Source: Methanomassiliicoccales archaeon
Lineage (GTDB): Archaea; Thermoplasmatota; Thermoplasmata; SG8-5
NCBI GenBank assembly: GCA_030636255.1
Contig: DAOVXH010000048.1
Span: 1 to 10,112, forward strand
Direction of reading: 5' to 3'
DNA: 10,112 nucleotides
In this document: positions 1-6,697 of the stretch, one piece after another
Position numbering within the stretch: position 1 is the stretch's first letter
Layout: each line of letters begins with the position of its first letter
Notes under the pieces: generated by a model
The model's database searches: none
What the model was told of the DNA's origin: nothing
Seen by the model: only the letters and a program-made list of their open reading frames with translations
Program-made: the position numbers and the translations under genes

Positions 1-104
1 CAATGGATGGAAATGGCTTTGCAGAGGAAAGTGAGTTTCCAGAACTTAACCTTGTACGAAGCACCATGAGCGAGTCAGGTATCCTTTTAGAATTTGAAGC
101 GTAA
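1..104 (+). CDS. 3' end of an unidentified gene (partial)
   Basis: The frame that starts a codon at position 3 is open from the window edge to a TAA at 102-104, giving a 33-residue C-terminal tail that is acidic and ends in LLEFEA. The stop lies 32 bp before the next plus-strand gene, a normal spacing for neighbouring genes. The family cannot be recognised from so short a tail. The opposite strand is also open here (an ATG near 128 reading leftwards), but that reading is serine-rich and looks like an antisense shadow, so the plus frame is preferred. The true start is outside the window. Confidence 0.5.
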   Translation, partial: MDGNGFAEESEFPELNLVRSTMSESGILLEFEA

Positions 105-136
105 TTTCCTAATACTCTTGAGACCATTGTGGTATT

Positions 137-604
137 ATGCCTGAAATATTGTTTATAGTTGATACCATGCTGGGTACCCTGGCCAAGTGGCTCAGAGTCC
201 TGGGGTTCGATACATTGTACGAGGCAGGCATGGACGATGATACAATTCTACAGCTGGCCATTCAGGATGAAGGAATAATAATCTCCAGAGACAGGGAGCT
301 TTGTGGCAGAAAACCTGATTCTATTCTACTGAGAACTACAGACCTGGATGAACAGATAATAAGTATTTTGAATATTTATTCTGCTGACAAGAATAAAATT
401 CTATCAAGATGCCTGGATTGCAACACCGTCCTTGAAATTGCTGTTCCTGAAGGTAATGTTCCCGAAGATATAATTCAGCATTATGATGAGTTCTGGCACT
501 GTGAAGATTGCGGAAAATATTACTGGCCTGGAAGCCATTATGAAAATATGAAGAAAAAAGCTAATATTTTTCATCTATTGAGCCTGGCCATATTGTCATT
601 GTAA
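137..604 (+). CDS. Mut7-C RNase domain protein (PIN-like, zinc ribbon)
   Basis: A 155-residue protein of the Mut7-C (DUF82) family, predicted cytoplasmic RNases with a PIN-like fold joined to a C-terminal zinc ribbon. The N-terminal FIVDTMLGTLAKWLR (residues 6-20) is the family signature, with the conserved acid at D9; a second acidic motif, SRDRELC, is at 50-56. The zinc ribbon uses C92/C95 and C122/C125, followed by the characteristic YWPGSH at 129-134. The ATG at 137 is the only start that keeps D9; no clear Shine-Dalgarno precedes it, so translation may be leaderless. Length is normal for the family. The last 11 codons, after the usual family end, overlap the 3' end of the convergent gene. 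The RNA substrate is not known; family assignment is firm, activity is inferred. Confidence 0.9.
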   Translation: MPEILFIVDTMLGTLAKWLRVLGFDTLYEAGMDDDTILQLAIQDEGIIISRDRELCGRKPDSILLRTTDLDEQIISILNIYSADKNKILSRCLDCNTVLEIAVPEGNVPEDIIQHYDEFWHCEDCGKYYWPGSHYENMKKKANIFHLLSLAILSL

Positions 605-1770
605 TCTTTCTCTGAGATCTTTCCTTCCTGGTATGCCTTCTCCAGTCTCCGGATTACTTCCTGGTCAGATAGAGAGCCAGATTTTTTTGCCTCTGCCTTG
701 CTTGCACAATTCGGACAAGTTATTCCAGTTCTTTTCTTCATACCGCATTTTGGGCAATAATCATAGGTATATGGAATATTAATGACCTTTGGGACACTCT
801 GAGTTTGTGCTTTAGATATGGCATTCTGCTTGTTGATAGTGAGCCTCAGTGCCAATCCGATTAAAAGAAAGAGCACAAGAATTATGAGACAGGTATAATT
901 GGCTGGGGTTTCAGGGGAGTCTGTGCTGGTAACTGCTGGATTCAGAGGTTCAGGGTCATTAATATCTGGAACATTGTCATTATCATCGTCAGGGTCTGCA
1001 TTATTGCCTATACCATCGCCATCGGAGTCCAGGTATTCAGTGGAATCATATGGAAAAGCGTCTGCCTCATTAATGTGTCCATCATCGTCATAATCATTGT
1101 CTGGAAGTGGCGGGTCTATGCGCAGCATGAAGCTGTCGGAATCTGAGTTTCCATGAATATCATGAACACTGAGGCTGGCATAGATTGTTTTGGTGAATGA
1201 GCCCAAAGTGGTGAAGGTGTGTGAGACGTTCATGCCATAGAGGGTTACATCCCCCAGGAACCAGGTATAATTTACAATTCCATTATTGTCATAGGATTCA
1301 TAGCCAGAAAATTCTACAATATCGTCTGCATAGGCATTGATGTCCCCCTGGGAAATGGCTGTTGGGTAAGCATAATCCCAGATTATTACATCCAATGTTT
1401 CTGTGGAGTTTGTATTGCCGTATATGTCCAGTGCCATCAATTGATAGTACATGTATCGAGATTCTGTTGATATATTGATGTCCATGGCATATGCCGTCAT
1501 ATTATCGTAGCTATCATAACTGTCATATAATGGAAGGTTGAGATTGATTATCACCTCATCATCGTACCAATATTCTGCCCATACCTCTGATACATTTGTT
1601 TCATCAAATAGTATGGCCGCAAAAATGAACTGTTCCCCGGCCATGGCTATATGGGAGGATGAATCCTCTATATCCAGAACCGGGACAGATTGCCCCTGGG
1701 CCATTGAAACATATGGTAGAAATATGGCTGCTGCCAGAATAATTGCTATGAAAATGGCCTTCCTTGTCAA
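571..1770 (-). CDS. membrane protein: signal peptide, PKD-like, Asp-rich repeats, TM, zinc ribbon, SHOCT
   Basis: A 399-residue protein of unrecognised function with a clear modular plan. Residues 1-24 form a signal peptide ending near AMAQG-like sequence (VSMAQG); 25-135 is beta-rich with several N-x-T/S sites; 136-218 resembles a PKD/Ig-like domain (VEFSGYESYDNNG, then YTWFLGD and a VSHTF strand); 226-278 is an Asp-rich thrombospondin-type-3-like calcium-binding segment with DSDGDGIGN; 291-313 is a transmembrane helix. Inside the cell lie a zinc ribbon (C339, C342, C352, C355) and a C-terminal SHOCT-like helix pair (365-398; typical EKAYQEGKISEKDY). It thus links an outside domain to an inside one. 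The start is TTG: an ATG six bases upstream is followed at once by TAA, while GAGAGG lies six bases before the TTG. It follows the 1837-2802 gene by 66 bp but has its own TATA-like box. A T-rich stretch beyond its stop (minus strand of 551-560) may end transcription. Confidence 0.85.
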   Translation of the reverse strand: MTRKAIFIAIILAAAIFLPYVSMAQGQSVPVLDIEDSSSHIAMAGEQFIFAAILFDETNVSEVWAEYWYDDEVIINLNLPLYDSYDSYDNMTAYAMDINISTESRYMYYQLMALDIYGNTNSTETLDVIIWDYAYPTAISQGDINAYADDIVEFSGYESYDNNGIVNYTWFLGDVTLYGMNVSHTFTTLGSFTKTIYASLSVHDIHGNSDSDSFMLRIDPPLPDNDYDDDGHINEADAFPYDSTEYLDSDGDGIGNNADPDDDNDNVPDINDPEPLNPAVTSTDSPETPANYTCLIILVLFLLIGLALRLTINKQNAISKAQTQSVPKVINIPYTYDYCPKCGMKKRTGITCPNCASKAEAKKSGSLSDQEVIRRLEKAYQEGKISEKDYNDNMARLNR

Positions 1771-1776
1771 TTACAT

Positions 1777-1782
1777 CCTCTC
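1777..1782 (-). promoter_or_regulatory. Shine-Dalgarno deciding the TTG start at 1770
   Basis: On the minus strand this reads GAGAGG, six bases before TTG at 1770. The nearby ATG (1776-1774) cannot be used because the next codon is TAA, so this site fixes the TTG start. Confidence 0.65.
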
Positions 1783-1803
1783 AGGAGTAAAAGCCCATTG
1801 GCA

Positions 1804-1812
1804 TTTAATAAA
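1804..1812 (-). promoter_or_regulatory. TATA-like box for the PKD/SHOCT membrane protein
   Basis: The minus strand reads TTTATTAAA, about 38 bases before the TTG start. An archaeal start site about 25 bases downstream of it would give a short leader that includes the GAGAGG ribosome binding site. This suggests the gene can be transcribed apart from its upstream neighbour. Confidence 0.4.
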
Positions 1813-1819
1813 CCTTTCT

Positions 1820-1831
1820 TGGGAATTCCCA
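1820..1831. repeat. 12-bp perfect palindrome TGGGAATTCCCA
   Basis: TGGGAATTCCCA is its own reverse complement. It sits between the stop codon at 1837 and the TATA-like box at 1804-1812, where an archaeal BRE or a regulator could act. It could be an operator or a chance palindrome; there is no T-run making it a convincing terminator. Confidence 0.4.
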
Positions 1832-1836
1832 GCTCA

Positions 1837-2802
1837 TCATGCCTTGTCGTAATAATCTTCAGAAATAATCTTGCCAGTTATGCCGTCCAGTATCATGACG
1901 CCATGCTTGCCTTCCACGCACCAGACCGGCACCATAGAAAGTGTCTGGCGTTCAAGTTTTATTTTGTCTTCCTCTGGCTTGAATGTTGCCTTCTCTATTA
2001 TTGTGGCATGGTCCCGCTCCACAATGACTTCCTTGAACTCGGTATTGAGCTGGGCAACTGCATGAACTGCGATTTTTATGGCGTTTTCCTCGTCAATCTT
2101 CGGTTCCATCTGGATATGATGGCCCGGGTCTGTTTCTATTTCAGGCTCAATGTCCCAGCCTGTGTACTTTCCGGTGAGGGCATTAACTGCGATTGTGCCC
2201 TTTCCCTGGACCTCCTGGCCGTCCTTTCCCTCGTAGGTACAGGTATAATTGAAAACATAATGGGGTACTAATTCCAAATCATGTTTGAAGCCCTGGATGG
2301 TCTGGTCTGCTATTTCTTTCACATCCTCCAGGGTAAGCTGGCTCTTGAGAATGCTCTGCTGCCCCTCTGTTCCCAGTGTCTCTATTATTACCGGTGCAAC
2401 CTCCAGTATCTGAACATCTGGCTCCGGTGACTGGTCAAGAATATGCTCCTTTTTTCTCAACAGCCCGGTGAAAATTACCTCGTCCTCTGCCTGGTTGATA
2501 TGGTTCACCATTGCCCTGCCAAGCTCTCCTTCCAGGTCCTGGCGCTTCCATATCAGGAGGCCGGTGCGCTTGGCCTCTTCAATGGCAACATCTCCTGCCT
2601 CCAGAACGCAGATAATATGCCTTCCTTCGGTGTCTGAAATTTTATTGGCATGTTCCCTGACATCGTTTACTGTGACATTCTCGTAAATTCCCACTGTCAC
2701 GCAGTCATGGAGTTTTTCGCCATAGAGTATATCATCTCTCTCATACACCTCGAAACCGTGATTTTGCAGGATGTGGGTTATGATATTTTTCAGGGAAACC
2801 AT
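1837..2802 (-). CDS. protein with degenerate restriction-endonuclease-like N-terminus and PepSY-like C-terminus
   Basis: A 321-residue, probably cytoplasmic protein with no signal peptide or membrane helix. Residues 1-100 have the helix-strand order of Mrr-type restriction-endonuclease-like domains: an opening helix and NHGFEVYERDD, then VTVGIYENVTVNDVREHANK and GRHIICVL, ending in GLLIWKRQDLEGEL. Where active Mrr-like enzymes carry a lysine in the core strand (a QxK-like motif), this reads VGIYEN, so nuclease activity is doubtful. After a linker, residues about 160-321 contain two related beta units, the first around 178-216 (VPHYVFNYT...LTGKYTGWD) and the second around 291-316 (VPVWCVEGKHGVMILDGITGK), as in PepSY-type domains. 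The ATG at 2802 is preferred to a GTG at 2814 because a TATA-like box at 2830-2838 would start the transcript near 2808. Function is not known; the domain reading is by fold pattern, not by search. Confidence 0.8.
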   Translation of the reverse strand: MVSLKNIITHILQNHGFEVYERDDILYGEKLHDCVTVGIYENVTVNDVREHANKISDTEGRHIICVLEAGDVAIEEAKRTGLLIWKRQDLEGELGRAMVNHINQAEDEVIFTGLLRKKEHILDQSPEPDVQILEVAPVIIETLGTEGQQSILKSQLTLEDVKEIADQTIQGFKHDLELVPHYVFNYTCTYEGKDGQEVQGKGTIAVNALTGKYTGWDIEPEIETDPGHHIQMEPKIDEENAIKIAVHAVAQLNTEFKEVIVERDHATIIEKATFKPEEDKIKLERQTLSMVPVWCVEGKHGVMILDGITGKIISEDYYDKA

Positions 2803-2829
2803 TTTACACCGCACGTGTATTGTCCCATG

Positions 2830-2838
2830 TTTATTTAG
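2830..2838 (-). promoter_or_regulatory. BRE/TATA promoter for the 1837-2802 gene
   Basis: The minus strand reads ACAAAACCTAAATAAAC, with CTAAATAAA as the TATA element and an A-rich BRE before it. Its centre is about 32 bases before the ATG at 2802, so the message would be nearly leaderless. This argues against the GTG at 2814, which would lie upstream of the predicted transcript. Confidence 0.5.
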
Positions 2839-2865
2839 GTTTTGTAATAAACATTTAATATTCGC

Positions 2866-2879
2866 ATTAATATATTAAT
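2866..2879. repeat. 14-bp AT palindrome between divergent promoters
   Basis: ATTAATATATTAAT is a perfect palindrome near the middle of the 244-bp space between two divergent genes. A dimeric regulator could bind here and affect both, but AT-rich palindromes are common by chance. A C7 run at 2901-2907 also stands out in this AT-rich gap. Confidence 0.35.
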
Positions 2880-2935
2880 CAAATTTTCTTGTATTTATTG
2901 CCCCCCCAACCCATATGTTTATATTATAAAGTGCG

Positions 2936-2948
2936 AAACCTATAAATA
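2936..2948 (+). promoter_or_regulatory. BRE/TATA promoter for the solute-binding protein
   Basis: GCGAAACCTATAAATAC has an A-rich BRE followed by CTATAAATA, close to the archaeal consensus. Transcription should start near 2970, giving a leader of about 77 bases. The core AAACCTA is shared with the divergent promoter at 2830-2838. An inverted repeat, ACAGCG/CGCTGT (2963-2968 and 2979-2984), overlaps the expected start site. Confidence 0.6.
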
Positions 2949-3031
2949 CAAAAGTACTATTAACAGCGAAATATGGAGCGCTGTATGTGTGCTAGGTTAC
3001 ATATGCAGGCATTTTCATGAGTATCCACAAT

Positions 3032-3037
3032 AGGAGG
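3032..3037 (+). promoter_or_regulatory. Shine-Dalgarno deciding the start at 3047
   Basis: AGGAGG lies nine bases before the ATG at 3047. The earlier in-frame ATG at 3017 has no comparable site and would place this sequence inside the coding region, so 3047 is the better start. Confidence 0.75.
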
Positions 3038-3046
3038 AAGGATGTT

Positions 3047-5743
3047 ATGAATAAGAAAGATGGCCTCAGAGCCAAGAATGTTGGACTAAGTTTAGTAGTG
3101 GTTATATCAATGCTTATCTCTGGTATTGCCATTCTCGCCGTTCCTGTGACAGTTGCACAGGATACAATGGGTGGAGAATATGGCGGTGGTTTCAGGGTAG
3201 CATTGCAGGGACAGCCAAGTACGCTGAACCCATTGGCAAGCCAAGTGAATGAACCTGCAAATCATGTAATGGATTTGCTCTACGAATCACTGGGACGTAT
3301 TGACCCATACACTCTGGAATTGGTGCCATGGATGGCATCAAGCTGGGCTGTAGATGCTGATGATAACAGCATAGTTTCTGTTGTTCTTATGGACGGAATC
3401 ATGTGGCATGATGAAACCGAAGTTACACTGGAAGATGTGGAATATACATTCGGCGCTGATGGATACAACTTGGATTATATCTCAGATATCACCATTGATG
3501 AAGATACAGATACAATAACATTTGACCTGGTAGAACCAGATGCAAGGTTCTTCAGCCAGGCAATGACAATGAAGATAGTTCCAGACGGATTTGCAGCAGA
3601 CGATGATCCAATGGGCTGCGGTCCATTCATGTTTGAATCCACAGATGATGATTCTACTGTTGTAATTGCATTTGATGACCACTTCATTGCAAGGCCATTC
3701 CTTGACACAATTGTTTTTACTTATTATTCTTACATGGTAGATGTGGATTTCTCTGAGGACTATCCATATGCAGATAACTTTGTAGGGGCTGACCCAAGAT
3801 GGGCAGGCAGCTACAGAGCAGCTCATGACATTATAGATGAACAAATTGATTTCATTAGCTGGGGACTTTCAACAAATGAGACCACAGGGCTCATTGAGGT
3901 CAACGGAAACAAGACAACCCTTGTTCTGAACGAGAACATCTCTGTCACAGGAAGCAATGGCTTCAACACATGGTACCTTGGATTCAACAATGAACCAGGC
4001 CATATACTCAATGATGTTAACATGAGGAAGGCTATCACATACGCAATCAATAAAGAAGCACTTACCCAGTATGATATCAGTGGTGGTCTGAAACAGACAG
4101 AATCTATTGTGAGCAAGTATAATGTTCCATGGTTCAATAGTTCCATCGTGGCATATGATTTTGATATGACCGAGGCACATTCTATCCTTGATAATGCAGG
4201 ATACCTGGACTATGATAGTGATGGATGGAGAGATTTACCAGATGAAACACCGTTCAACCTCACACTTCTTGGCCCTGAACAGGCAGATGTGACTCCATAT
4301 ACCATGTCAACCAATATCATCACATGGTTTGAGCAGCTTGGTCTGAATGTTACACTGGTATCCAATACCTCGGATGTCCACGAAATAAGTATTATTGCAG
4401 ACGACTATGACATATATCTGGCAGATTCAAAGGGAGACATTGACCCACAGTTCATCAATGACATTTATCATTCAGAAGCCACAGACACTAATTTGCTGAA
4501 CTTCGCAGGTACATATACCATATATAACGAGACAGTATTGCACAAGCTCAATGAGACCATATGGAGCACCAACCTGAACTACACAAATATTGTGGACCCA
4601 GTATCCATGTACCATTTTGACTCAGTAACAGAAAATACAACTCTGGTTGACAATGCATCATGGGAGATGGACTATGATACAGGACTTCTCACAATTGATG
4701 ATACATATGTGATTAACTATGAAAACGACACCATAAACATTACCTACCAGTACATTCCATTCGATTACAATATCGAATTGGCAAATGCCCAGATGGAACC
4801 AGAGGACAGGGCCAAATACATAATGGATGCCCAGTACGTAATTGCAGACTTATGCCCATCAGTTCCAATGTTCACATACATGGTGAACCATGCATACTTC
4901 ACTGACAGCTATGTGGGCTGGGTTCAGACACTTGGTGGACTTGGAAACTACTACACATACATCAATCTGAAGAACCAGCTTGTAGGTGAGTTGGACATTT
5001 CTATCTCCAGCTTCAAACAGTCCCTTACACAGGGCGAGACAACTGACCTGTTCATCAAGGTACAGGACAAGGACGGCGCCAATATACCTGGTTCTTTCCT
5101 GATATTCGATGAGGGCGTTGATACAGACATAGGAACCTTCGGATTGCAGGAATATGATGATGAGGGCCAGCAGTTCACAGTGGAATACACAGCACCGGAA
5201 ACACTGGTGTCAAAGACCATAACACTGGGAGTTACTGCCTTTGTTGCAGGTTACAGCTCAGATTCTGCCGAGATGGACATAACAGTGCATCCACCAGTTA
5301 GCAATTTCATTGTTGAGATTGTCAGGGGCAATACATCCCTTGATTCTGGAGAATTCACTGCTGTATCAGTTGTTGTAACAGACAAGGCAACCAGCATTGC
5401 AATATCCGGTGCAACAGTTGTTCTTTCGCTCTCACCAATTGGTCTGGGCGGTGAATTAGCTGACCTCACTGGAACAACCAACAATGCAGGCGAGTTCCTT
5501 ACAGAATTCTCTTCCAAGAATGTGACTGTTGACACCACCTTCAGAATAACAGCATATGTCACAATGGATGGATTTGTGGACTCAGAGCAGAGTACAAGTA
5601 TCTCTGTTGCCAGGGACCCTGACATAGAGATGCCTGGCGGAGACAAGGGATTCCTTGGTCTTCCAGCACCATCATTCCTTGTTGTTCTGGTAATGCTGGC
5701 AACCATGTCAATGGTATATGCAGCATACCGCAGAAGGGAGTAA
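3047..5743 (+). CDS. ABC transporter solute-binding protein, family 5 (peptide/nickel type), membrane-anchored
   Basis: An 898-residue extracellular binding protein of the DppA/OppA (SBP_bac_5) family, which captures peptides, nickel or other small solutes for an ABC importer. A signal peptide covers about 1-38 (basic MNKKDGLRAK, hydrophobic stretch, VAQ end). The binding fold runs from about 44 to 646, with typical STLNPL, DLLYESLGRIDPYTLELVPWMA and VNMRKAITYAINKEAL-type segments. A beta-rich, Asn-glycosylatable insertion (about 511-574) interrupts it before MEPEDRAKYIMDAQYVIA. Two Ig-like domains follow (about 647-745 and 749-858), then GFLGLPAPSF, a membrane helix and RRRE (868-898), an anchor with the shape of archaeal C-terminal sorting signals. 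It is longer than the usual 500-600 residues. No permease or ATPase gene is beside it, so its partners lie elsewhere. The ligand cannot be told from sequence. Confidence 0.93.
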   Translation: MNKKDGLRAKNVGLSLVVVISMLISGIAILAVPVTVAQDTMGGEYGGGFRVALQGQPSTLNPLASQVNEPANHVMDLLYESLGRIDPYTLELVPWMASSWAVDADDNSIVSVVLMDGIMWHDETEVTLEDVEYTFGADGYNLDYISDITIDEDTDTITFDLVEPDARFFSQAMTMKIVPDGFAADDDPMGCGPFMFESTDDDSTVVIAFDDHFIARPFLDTIVFTYYSYMVDVDFSEDYPYADNFVGADPRWAGSYRAAHDIIDEQIDFISWGLSTNETTGLIEVNGNKTTLVLNENISVTGSNGFNTWYLGFNNEPGHILNDVNMRKAITYAINKEALTQYDISGGLKQTESIVSKYNVPWFNSSIVAYDFDMTEAHSILDNAGYLDYDSDGWRDLPDETPFNLTLLGPEQADVTPYTMSTNIITWFEQLGLNVTLVSNTSDVHEISIIADDYDIYLADSKGDIDPQFINDIYHSEATDTNLLNFAGTYTIYNETVLHKLNETIWSTNLNYTNIVDPVSMYHFDSVTENTTLVDNASWEMDYDTGLLTIDDTYVINYENDTINITYQYIPFDYNIELANAQMEPEDRAKYIMDAQYVIADLCPSVPMFTYMVNHAYFTDSYVGWVQTLGGLGNYYTYINLKNQLVGELDISISSFKQSLTQGETTDLFIKVQDKDGANIPGSFLIFDEGVDTDIGTFGLQEYDDEGQQFTVEYTAPETLVSKTITLGVTAFVAGYSSDSAEMDITVHPPVSNFIVEIVRGNTSLDSGEFTAVSVVVTDKATSIAISGATVVLSLSPIGLGGELADLTGTTNNAGEFLTEFSSKNVTVDTTFRITAYVTMDGFVDSEQSTSISVARDPDIEMPGGDKGFLGLPAPSFLVVLVMLATMSMVYAAYRRRE

Positions 5744-5754
5744 GTAAATAAAAT

Positions 5755-5780
5755 GCTGGCTCAATTGAGCCAGCCCTTTT
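5755..5780. terminator. hairpin terminator between convergent genes
   Basis: A perfect 20-bp palindrome (5755-5774), with arms GCTGGCTCAA and TTGAGCCAGC, starts 11 bases after the binding-protein stop and is followed by CCTTTT and then ATTTTT. On the other strand it is followed by ATTTTATTTAC, and the minus-strand gene stops at 5804. It can therefore serve both converging transcripts. Confidence 0.7.
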
Positions 5781-5803
5781 ACTAATTTTTAATAATTAAC
5801 TAA

Positions 5804-6637
5804 TCATTCCGAAGGCTCGTCCTTTTCACCATATGTTCCACAGTCATAGCAATAATATCTCTCATAGGGTGGAATGTAGGTCATTGGCTGTGAGCAACTT
5901 TCACAGGGGTGCTCAGGGTCAGGCTTGTCCTCAACAAGTTCTTCAGGCGCTGCGTCTTCCTGGGAAGGCGGCGCAGTTACTGGTGGTTCTTCTGAATATT
6001 GAGGCGGCTCCTGCATAGCTGCTGCCGGCTGACTCTCAATAACTATCATTCCAGGGATGTACTGATGAACTATCTTTGTGGAGGTCCAGAGCATTGTTCC
6101 TCCGGCCCGGCATATCATGAGGCCGGCAGCCATGAAAAAGAATGCAGGGTTCAGCAAGGCGCCGAATATGTCATCAAAGGCAGTTGATATAGTATTCTGG
6201 TTTCCACCTTCAAGGAGATTTCCAAGGTCCATTACTGCCATTAATATTGATAATATATAAAGCAGAACAAGGCATACTATTAGAATGGCAGGCAAGGCCC
6301 TGGCCAGCTGGGCAAGAACCACATTGTCCATTACAAGGTAAAGGATGGCAAATACCAGTCCCAGAACAAGCAGGAATGGAATTAAAGTAGCATAGATGAC
6401 GATTGTCTGGGAGAACTCCATTGCCCCTAGAAGACCTATTATTGCAGCGGCAAATCCAATGATATAAAGTGCTATACCTCCGGCCTTGTCCATTCTCACC
6501 TGCTTTTGCAGTTCCTCCGAGGGTTCAGGTGGATAATAGCTTATCTGCCCTGGTTCCTTTGGATAATCAAGATTCTGGCGGAATAGGATACTGTCCTCAT
6601 GTCCGCTTGCTCCCCTGTCCTTTATAACTCTCGCCAT
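5804..6637 (-). CDS. four-TM protein with C-terminal zinc ribbon, function unknown
   Basis: A 277-residue membrane protein of no family I recognise. The first 45 residues are hydrophilic; four hydrophobic helices are at about 52-72, 79-103, 108-135 and 160-178. A Pro/Glu-rich linker (203-243) leads to a small zinc ribbon with C245/C248 and C263/C266 (CESC and CYDC), which with four helices and a hydrophilic N-terminus would face the cytoplasm. No catalytic motif is visible. The ATG at 6637 has no Shine-Dalgarno; a TATA-like box 33 bases upstream implies a nearly leaderless message. It lies 60 bp downstream of the DUF192 gene on the same strand, so it may be read both from its own promoter and through from upstream. 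The zinc ribbon suggests a protein or nucleic-acid contact, but this is only inference. Confidence 0.8.
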   Translation of the reverse strand: MARVIKDRGASGHEDSILFRQNLDYPKEPGQISYYPPEPSEELQKQVRMDKAGGIALYIIGFAAAIIGLLGAMEFSQTIVIYATLIPFLLVLGLVFAILYLVMDNVVLAQLARALPAILIVCLVLLYILSILMAVMDLGNLLEGGNQNTISTAFDDIFGALLNPAFFFMAAGLMICRAGGTMLWTSTKIVHQYIPGMIVIESQPAAAMQEPPQYSEEPPVTAPPSQEDAAPEELVEDKPDPEHPCESCSQPMTYIPPYERYYCYDCGTYGEKDEPSE

Positions 6638-6666
6638 ATTATCAATGAGTTAATCTACTAATTATG

Positions 6667-6674
6667 ATAAATAA
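6667..6674 (-). promoter_or_regulatory. TATA-like box for the four-TM zinc-ribbon gene
   Basis: The minus strand reads AAAGTTATTTATCATAA, with TTATTTAT centred about 33 bases before the ATG at 6637. Initiation about 25 bases downstream would leave fewer than ten leader bases, matching the missing Shine-Dalgarno. Confidence 0.4.
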
Positions 6675-6697
6675 CTTTGGTAAAGATTATCTCTCTG

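Noticed and set aside
1798..2271. Plus-strand open frame opposite the endonuclease-like/PepSY gene
   Set aside because: It is Cys- and Leu-rich without a family pattern and is antisense to a gene with clear domains; a shadow.
1837..2802. Restriction-modification or other defence system
   Set aside because: The endonuclease-like domain lacks a visible catalytic set, and there is no methyltransferase, helicase or other defence partner next to it.
2901..2907. Phase-variable C7 run
   Set aside because: It is short and outside both coding regions and predicted promoter cores, so a length change would not obviously switch either gene.
2963..2984. Riboswitch in the binding-protein leader
   Set aside because: There is only one six-bp inverted repeat at the expected transcript start and no conserved aptamer-like core; the leader is about 77 bases.
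3017..3046. Upstream ATG at 3017 as the start of the solute-binding protein
   Set aside because: AGGAGG at 3032-3037 is well placed for the ATG at 3047, and the signal peptide is complete from there.
5251..5706. Minus-strand open frame opposite the binding-protein C-terminus
   Set aside because: It is Ser/Thr/Val-rich, antisense to Ig-like domains and the membrane anchor, and has no promoter or ribosome binding site.
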